Shown here: positions 7,665 through 11,931 of the stretch, one piece after another
Layout: the number at the start of each line of letters is the position of its first letter
Numbering within the stretch: the stretch's first letter is position 1
Source of the DNA: Paenibacillus sp.
GTDB lineage: Bacteria > Bacillota > Bacilli > Paenibacillales > Paenibacillaceae
Length of the DNA stretch: 11,931 bases
NCBI GenBank assembly: GCA_029256665.1
Contig: JAQSXN010000049.1
Span: 1 to 11,931, forward strand
Reading direction: 5' to 3'
The notes under the pieces: model-generated
Told to the model about the DNA's origin: nothing
The model's database searches: none
Seen by the model: only the letters and a program-made list of their open reading frames with translations
Program-made: the position numbers and the translations under genes

Positions 7665-9635
7665 ATGCATTTATTATCGGTCGAACATATAACGAAAAGC
7701 TACGGCGAGAAGCTGTTGTTCCAAGACGTGACGTTCGGAGTCGAAGATGGTGACAAAATCGGCATTATCGGCGTCAACGGCACGGGCAAGTCGACATTTC
7801 TAAATGTCATAGCGGGCATCGACCAGCCGGATTCGGGCAACGTGTCGGTCGGAGGCAGAGTCGTTGTCCGCATGCTGTCCCAGGATCCCGTCTTTGCGCC
7901 AGGCGAGACGGCGCTGGAGCATGTGCTCGGCGGCGATTCGCCGCAGCTGCGCGCCGTGCAAGGCTACGCGGCGGCGATGGAGGCGATCGGGCTGAACTCC
8001 GGCAGCGAGAAGCTGCAGCAGGAGCTGATCGCTGCGAACGCGCGGATGGACGAACTGGATGCCTGGGGGCTCGAGAACGAGGCAAAGACGGCCCTCTCCA
8101 AGCTGGGCATTCTGGACCACGGCGCCAAGGTGGATACGTTGTCGGGAGGTCAGCGCAAGAGGGTCGCGATGGCGGCCGCGCTCCTACTGCCATCCGACGT
8201 GCTCATCTTGGACGAGCCGACGAACCATATCGACAACGAGTCGGTCGCGTGGCTCGAAGGCATGCTGCAGAAGCGGCGCGGCGCGCTGCTCATGATTACG
8301 CATGATCGTTATTTCCTCGATCGGGTCAGCAACCGCGTGATCGAGCTGGATCGCGGACAAGCCCATTTCTACCAAGCCAACTACAGCCGGTTTCTGGAGC
8401 TTAAGCTGGAACGCGAGGAGAGAGAGGCCGCTTCGGAGTCGAAACGCCAGAACTTGCTCAGGAGCGAGCTTGCTTGGATACGGAAAGGCGCGAAGGCGCG
8501 GACGACGAAACAGAAGGCGAGGATCGATCGGTTCGAAGCGCTTAAGGATGCGGGACCCAAAGGCGCCGACGGCAAGCTGGAGCTGTCCGTCGCATCGTCC
8601 CGTCTAGGCAAGAAGATCGTGGAGGCCGAGGAAGTAGGCAAAAGCTACGGCGCCCGCAGGTTGTTCGGCGGCTTCAGCTATATCGCCGTCCCGGAGGACC
8701 GAGTCGGCATCGTGGGACGCAACGGCAGCGGCAAGTCGACGCTGCTCCGCATCCTTGCGGGCAGAATCCAGCCGGACGAAGGGACGGTCGAGCTCGGCAC
8801 GACGGTGAAGCTGGGCTGGTTCTCGCAGGAGCGGGAAGAGATGGACGAAACGCTGCGCGTGATCGAATACATTCGCGAAAGCGCGGAGCAGGTCAAGACG
8901 GCCGACGGCACGACGATCTCCGCTGGTCAGATGCTGGAACGGTTCTTGTTCCCTCCGGCGATGCAGTGGTCGCCGATCTCGAAGCTGTCGGGCGGGGAGA
9001 AGCGCCGCCTTCAGCTCCTTCGGGTGCTGATGAACGCGCCTAACGTTTTATTCCTCGACGAGCCTACCAATGACCTCGACATCGCGACGCTTAACGTGCT
9101 CGAGGATTATTTGGACGACTTCCCGGGCGTCGTGTTCATCGTATCCCATGACCGATATTTCCTTGACCGTACGGTGGACAAGATCATCGCCTTCGAAGAC
9201 GGCGCCATTACGCATCATACGGGCAATTTCACCGAATATCAGGAGTTTCTCGACAAACAAGCCGCGCTCGGCAAGACGGCCGCGGGAAGCGGACAGACGG
9301 CATCGTCCAAAGCTGCCTCGGCAGCAAATGACATAGCCGGGGCAGACCAACAGGCCGGCTTGACGCAAGACCGGACGGCTGGCAGAGAGCGCGCGCAGAA
9401 GATGTCGTACAAGGATCAGAAGGACTATGAAGCGATCGATGGCTGGATCGCCGGGGCGGAAGAGGAGCTCGCGAGAGTCGCTCAATCGATGGAAGCGGCT
9501 AGCAGCGATTCGGCGAGATTGCAGGAGCTGGCGGCGGAGCAGCAGCGGCTCGAGGAGAAGCTCGAAGGTTTGATGGAGCGCTGGACGGAGCTGAATCTGC
9601 TCGCGGAGGAAATAGCCGCTCAGAAGAAAGGCTAG
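7665..9635 (+). CDS. yfmR: ABC-F family ATPase, Uup/YfmR type
   Basis: I choose the ATG at 7665 (656 residues), 7 bases after AAGTAGG. A TTG two codons earlier would touch that site. It has two ABC ATPase domains and no membrane segment. Domain 1 has Walker A GVNGTGKST 36-44, signature LSGGQ 159-163, Walker B VLILDEP 179-185 and switch His213. The charged P-site-tRNA-interaction linker is about 238-308 and contains WIRKGAKARTTKQKARI, typical of Uup/YfmR. Domain 2 has GRNGSGKST 351-359, LSGGE 441-445, VLFLDEP 461-467 and His495. A low-complexity Ala/Gly/Ser linker at 535-578 leads to the C-terminal coiled coil (about 579-651). ABC-F proteins bind the ribosomal E site, and B. subtilis YfmR helps relieve stalled translation together with EF-P. 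All ATPase motifs are intact. The housekeeping Uup/YfmR group fits better than the antibiotic-resistance ABC-F groups. Confidence 0.9.
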   Translation: MHLLSVEHITKSYGEKLLFQDVTFGVEDGDKIGIIGVNGTGKSTFLNVIAGIDQPDSGNVSVGGRVVVRMLSQDPVFAPGETALEHVLGGDSPQLRAVQGYAAAMEAIGLNSGSEKLQQELIAANARMDELDAWGLENEAKTALSKLGILDHGAKVDTLSGGQRKRVAMAAALLLPSDVLILDEPTNHIDNESVAWLEGMLQKRRGALLMITHDRYFLDRVSNRVIELDRGQAHFYQANYSRFLELKLEREEREAASESKRQNLLRSELAWIRKGAKARTTKQKARIDRFEALKDAGPKGADGKLELSVASSRLGKKIVEAEEVGKSYGARRLFGGFSYIAVPEDRVGIVGRNGSGKSTLLRILAGRIQPDEGTVELGTTVKLGWFSQEREEMDETLRVIEYIRESAEQVKTADGTTISAGQMLERFLFPPAMQWSPISKLSGGEKRRLQLLRVLMNAPNVLFLDEPTNDLDIATLNVLEDYLDDFPGVVFIVSHDRYFLDRTVDKIIAFEDGAITHHTGNFTEYQEFLDKQAALGKTAAGSGQTASSKAASAANDIAGADQQAGLTQDRTAGRERAQKMSYKDQKDYEAIDGWIAGAEEELARVAQSMEAASSDSARLQELAAEQQRLEEKLEGLMERWTELNLLAEEIAAQKKG

Positions 9636-9678
9636 CAGGAAGTAGCGGTCCTAACAGGAAAACATCATGTTGGCATAC

Positions 9679-9686
9679 AAGGAGGT
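9679..9686 (+). promoter_or_regulatory. Ribosome-binding site that fixes the FAH-family gene start
   Basis: AAGGAGGT is a near-perfect Shine-Dalgarno sequence 7 bases before the ATG at 9694. It argues against the in-frame ATG at 9667, which would put the ribosome site inside the coding sequence. Confidence 0.85.
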
Positions 9687-9693
9687 CTCACGA

Positions 9694-10344
9694 ATGGGAG
9701 CACAAACTTTCGATAAATCGGGCATCAACAATATTTATTGCATCGGACGCAACTATAAGCTTCATGCATTGGAGCTCGGCAACGACGTGCCGGATTCGCC
9801 TATGGTCTTCACGAAGCCGAGTCATGCGGCCGTGGGCATGGACGGCGGCATCATCGAGCTTCCTGGCGGCGTCGGCGAGGTTCATTTCGAGCTGGAGATC
9901 GTGCTGCGCGTGGGTGAGGAGTACCGGCCGGGAGCACCTGCGGATGAATGTTTTGACGCGATGACGCTGGGGCTGGACCTTACGCTAAGGGACGTGCAGT
10001 CGGTGCTCAAGGCCAAGGGCCATCCTTGGCTCGCGGCCAAAGGCTTCAAGGCGTCTGCGCCGCTGGGAAGCTGGATCCCTTATCCCGGCGAAGCCGAGCT
10101 AGCGGAGCAGGAGTTCACGCTGCTGCGCGGCGATGAGGTTGCCCAGCGCGGCCGAGCGAAGGATATGATCTTCGGCGTGACGGAGCTCGTTCGCCACATC
10201 GAAAGCAACTTCGGCCTTGGTCCTGGCGACCTTATCTTTACGGGTACGCCGGCAGGCGTCGCCGCCTTGCGTGAGGGCGATAAGCTGCAAGCGCTCTGGG
10301 GAGAAGAGAAGCTCGGGGAGTGCACGGTGTCGTTGAAGGCGTAA
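9694..10344 (+). CDS. Fumarylacetoacetate hydrolase family protein (FAHD1/YcgM-like)
   Basis: The 216-residue cytosolic enzyme starts at the ATG behind AAGGAGGT. It is a single FAH-fold domain, the size of YcgM/FAHD1-type proteins and shorter than those with an N-terminal extra domain. YCIGRNYKLHALELG (15-29) is the typical family start. The metal ligands are expected to be Glu66 and Glu68 in HFELE and Asp95 in GLDLTLRDVQ. The FTGTPAGV motif is at 182-189. Members of this subgroup act on acylpyruvates, fumarylpyruvate or oxaloacetate with Mg or Mn, and the sequence does not settle which. It lies 58 bases after the ABC-F gene with no visible terminator or promoter between, so it is probably co-transcribed. 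No aromatic-degradation genes are adjacent. A bidirectional terminator follows. Confidence 0.88.
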   Translation: MGAQTFDKSGINNIYCIGRNYKLHALELGNDVPDSPMVFTKPSHAAVGMDGGIIELPGGVGEVHFELEIVLRVGEEYRPGAPADECFDAMTLGLDLTLRDVQSVLKAKGHPWLAAKGFKASAPLGSWIPYPGEAELAEQEFTLLRGDEVAQRGRAKDMIFGVTELVRHIESNFGLGPGDLIFTGTPAGVAALREGDKLQALWGEEKLGECTVSLKA

Positions 10345-10397
10345 AGATGGTTCGCGCTGTGCGGACGAAGCAACAGTGTTTCCGCTTCAATTTCGAT

Positions 10398-10444
10398 AAA
10401 AAGCTCGCCAACCGCAGGAGTACTGGTGTTGGCGAGCTTTTTTT
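10398..10444. terminator. Bidirectional terminator shared by the FAH-family gene and dps
   Basis: GCTCGCCAAC (10403-10412) pairs perfectly with GTTGGCGAGC (10428-10437). The stem is flanked by A5 on the left and T7 on the right, extending it and giving a U-tract on either strand. It lies between two convergent genes and can serve both. Confidence 0.93.
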
Positions 10445-10469
10445 GTTGTGCGTATATATCGAAGCGATC

Positions 10470-10922
10470 TTACTTCCCGTTAAACGCGCTCAGCATCCAG
10501 ACATGTTTCTCGAGAGTCGTATGAATGGCTAGCAGCATGTCGGCCGTCGTTTCGTCGCCGGCTTTTTGCGCTTCTTCCATGCCTTCCTTCAACTCGTCGA
10601 TGATGGACGAGAAGTCCTTGATCAGCTGGTCGACCATTCCTTCGGCCGTTTCTTTGCCGCTGGCTTCCTTGATCGTCGATTCTTCCAGATAATCGCTCAT
10701 CTTGGCGATCGGCTGGCCTTTCACCGCGAGCAGGCGCTCGGCGATTTCGTCCACGTGCAGCGCGGCTTCCTCGTAAAACTCCTGAAACTTGGCATGCAGC
10801 GTAAAGAATTGCGAGCCTTTCACGTACCAGTGATAGTTATGAAGCTTAATATAGAGGACGCTCCAGTTGGCAATTTGGCGGTTCAGGTGTTGTTGAACGG
10901 TTTTTGTCGTTTTCGTAGTCAT
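10470..10922 (-). CDS. dps: Dps family miniferritin (DNA-protecting, iron-storing)
   Basis: The 150-residue protein is the usual Dps length and forms a four-helix bundle that assembles into dodecamers. The inter-subunit ferroxidase ligands are present at the same positions as in Listeria innocua Dps: His31 (in NYHWYVKG), His43 (FTLH), Asp58 and Glu62 ([16 protein letters not shown]). It oxidises Fe(II) with hydrogen peroxide and stores the iron, protecting DNA. The short N-terminus (MTTKTTK) has only two lysines, so strong DNA binding is uncertain. The ATG is preceded by AAAGGA at 10933-10938 with 10 bases between. The gene stands alone and shares a terminator with the FAH gene. A small AT-rich palindrome overlaps its likely -10. 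Confidence 0.93.
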   Translation of the reverse strand: MTTKTTKTVQQHLNRQIANWSVLYIKLHNYHWYVKGSQFFTLHAKFQEFYEEAALHVDEIAERLLAVKGQPIAKMSDYLEESTIKEASGKETAEGMVDQLIKDFSSIIDELKEGMEEAQKAGDETTADMLLAIHTTLEKHVWMLSAFNGK

Positions 10923-10953
10923 TGTTCATTCATCCTTTCAAGGTAAGAGTTGT

Positions 10954-10966
10954 TTATTGTAAATAA
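10954..10966 (-). promoter_or_regulatory. dps promoter -10 overlapping an AT-rich operator-like palindrome
   Basis: TTATTGTAAATAA is a perfect 5-3-5 palindrome. On the minus strand it contains TACAAT (10956-10961), a likely -10 about 34 bases before the dps ATG, but without a good -35. A wider inverted pair GTTTA/TAAAC (10952-10956, 10968-10972) overlaps it. A palindrome on a -10 suggests a repressor site. Its fit to the PerR consensus is only moderate (8 of 14 positions). A sigma-B-like GTTTCA-N13-GGTTTA is also present just upstream but is weak. Confidence 0.4.
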
Positions 10967-11135
10967 GTAAACCAATAGCCGGTTTGTGAAACTGCCATGC
11001 GCGAATTGGCCGAATCAGGAAAAGAAAAGAATTCAGTCCGGCGATTAGTATGCGCGTACGATTTCGCAAATATACATGACGGCGGGCGCAGGCAAAGAGA
11101 GAAATGGCTAATTGTTTGAAGCGGACGGCCTGCTT

Positions 11136-11173
11136 TTGAAATTAGATCGAATCCTTATTTATAATTATTACAA
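11136..11173 (+). promoter_or_regulatory. Promoter-like block overlapping a near-consensus PerR-type box
   Basis: TTGAAA (11136-11141) and TATAAT (11160-11165) are 18 bases apart, a good sigma-A promoter reading right. TTATAATTATTACAA (11159-11173) matches the PerR box TTATAATnATTATAA at 13 of 14 defined positions and covers the -10. It fits Fur less well (11 of 14). A second dyad, AATTATTA/TAATAATT with a 5-base gap (11163-11183), overlaps it. No recognised gene follows on this strand. It is about 240 bases from the dps start, reading away from it. AT-rich -10 regions can resemble PerR boxes by chance, so the operator claim is tentative. Confidence 0.4.
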
Positions 11174-11340
11174 AATAATAATTGTTTGTCAAGGCGGTGG
11201 AGGGAAGGGGCAAACGTGTATGAAAAATCGAGTCCAGGCGAGTTGTGGAGGCTGCGTAGGAGATGGGAGTCGAATTTAGAGTAAAACACAAAAGAAAGAA
11301 GGTACAACCCGAGGCCAAAGCCGTGGTTGTACCTTCTTCT
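11172..11340 (+). other. Candidate short transcript (small RNA or tiny peptide mRNA)
   Basis: It runs from the predicted start point of the 11136-11165 promoter to the hairpin at 11296-11338. A purine-rich site, GGAGGGAAGGGG (11199-11210), precedes two short frames. One is ATG 11220-11279, encoding MKNRVQASCGGCVGDGSRI (19 residues, one CxxC). The other is GTG 11216-11284 (22 residues, Arg/Trp/Glu-rich). The purine-rich site lies 9 bases before the ATG and 5 before the GTG. Neither frame is recognisable, and the unit may equally be noncoding or absent. Confidence 0.22.
11296..11338. terminator. Strong 14-bp hairpin, terminator candidate (better on the minus strand)
   Basis: AAGAAGGTACAACC (11296-11309) pairs perfectly with GGTTGTACCTTCTT (11325-11338). 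An inner GGC/GCC closes a CAAA loop. Read on the minus strand the stem is followed by TCTTTTGTGTTTTACT, a fair U-rich tail, so it could end the trxB transcript about 280 bases past the stop codon. On the plus strand the tail is only CTTGCC after a pyrimidine-rich arm, so it is a weaker stop for the short candidate transcript. Confidence 0.6.
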
Positions 11341-11345
11341 TGCCA

Positions 11346-11415
11346 ATGTCCGCGCGGCCATCGCCGACTATCGTCGGAGCAACGAAGGACATGGGGCGCG
11401 GTTATAGCCGCTATA
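11346..11415. other. Cluster of small dyads
   Basis: ATGTCC (11346-11351) can pair with GGACAT (11387-11392), enclosing CCGAC-TATC-GTCGG (11364-11377). A perfect 6-1-6 palindrome TATAGC-C-GCTATA follows at 11403-11415. Together with the hairpin to the left and the repeat palindromes to the right, at least five dyads lie within about 290 bases. No reading frame with a credible start was found here. Confidence 0.35.
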
Positions 11416-11473
11416 TATGGAACTCTCAACGTCAATCATTATACAAAAATTTACCTGCGAGCACTAGCCCCTT

Positions 11474-11607
11474 TCGACTATATCCGCTGAGGTCGCCTAC
11501 GCGGAAGGAATAAGTCGATACCATCGACTTAAATCGGCTAGAGGCGCCTACGCGGAAGGAATAAGTCGATACGATCGACTTAGACCGGCGAGAGGCGCCT
11601 ACCCGGA
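11474..11607. repeat. 51-bp tandem repeat with internal 9-3-9 palindromes
   Basis: Two full units (11494-11544 and 11545-11595, 4 differences in 51) are flanked by a decayed half-unit on the left (11474-11493) and a partial third unit starting CGCCTACCCGG at 11596. Each unit begins CGCCTACGCGGAAGGAA and carries the arms TAAGTCGAT and ATCGACTTA around a 3-base loop (ACC at 11520-11522, ACG at 11571-11573). The arms are identical while the loop and flanks vary. On the trxB strand each palindrome is followed by TTCCTTCC. The array begins 8 bases after the trxB stop on that strand, so it lies in the trxB 3' region. Confidence 0.85.
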
Positions 11608-11614
11608 TGCCAGC

Positions 11615-11931
<317 letters not shown>

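Noticed and set aside
9667..9693. Upstream in-frame ATG for the FAH-family gene
   Set aside because: It would translate through the strong AAGGAGGT, which is ideally placed for the ATG at 9694, and the extra nine residues match nothing in the family.
11263..11490. 75-codon plus-strand frame
   Set aside because: Its ribosome-like GGAG touches the ATG with no spacing, and the frame runs through the perfect hairpin and small dyads.
11474..11607. CRISPR array
   Set aside because: Units are directly adjacent with no variable spacers.
11474..11614. 17-residue repeats encoded in frame beyond the trxB stop
   Set aside because: The 51-bp period keeps frames open on both strands, but trxB ends normally at TAA and no start codon with a ribosome site serves the repeats. 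The palindromes explain the conservation better.

Overview
The window looks like chromosomal DNA of a spore-former of the Paenibacillaceae type (Paenibacillus/Cohnella-like). This is inferred from moderately GC-rich Bacillota-style genes with strong AAGGAGG-type ribosome sites, sigma-A-like promoters, U-tailed hairpin terminators, a Listeria-type Dps, a TrxB, and very large modular secreted carbohydrate-active proteins. No phage, transposase, tRNA, rRNA or CRISPR array was seen.

Layout, left to right. (1) 1-6093, plus strand: a secreted carbohydrate-degradation pair. The first is the 3' part of a giant modular protein (discoidin, Ig-like, LamG, cohesin, four FIVAR-like bundles and a degenerate dockerin). 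The second is a signal-peptide-bearing, alginate-lyase-superfamily protein with a ricin-type trefoil and an AbfB (CBM42-like) trefoil at its C-terminus. A long imperfect hairpin without a U-tract lies between them, and a good terminator lies about 160 bases after the lyase. (2) 6467-7450, minus strand: a lone BtrH-like acyltransferase/cysteine-peptidase-fold protein with its own promoter. (3) 7665-10344, plus strand: an ABC-F ATPase of the Uup/YfmR type followed 58 bases later by a fumarylacetoacetate-hydrolase-family enzyme, probably one transcript ending at a bidirectional terminator (10398-10444). (4) 10470-10922, minus strand: a Dps miniferritin facing that same terminator. (5) 10923-11614: a long gene-free, highly structured stretch. 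It holds the dps control region, an AT-rich promoter-like block overlapping a near-consensus PerR-type box, several hairpins, and a 51-bp tandem repeat whose units each contain a 9-3-9 palindrome. (6) 11615-11931, minus strand: the C-terminal part of thioredoxin reductase, cut by the window end.

How they work together: the two secreted proteins probably act on the same complex polysaccharide, the first giving binding and assembly and the second cleavage. Dps and TrxB are both oxidative-stress functions and flank the PerR-like box. The ABC-F protein and the FAH enzyme appear to be ordinary housekeeping genes.

The most promising undescribed material is the 10923-11614 region (a possible short PerR-box transcript and repeat hairpins) and the cohesin-FIVAR-dockerin tail of the first gene.
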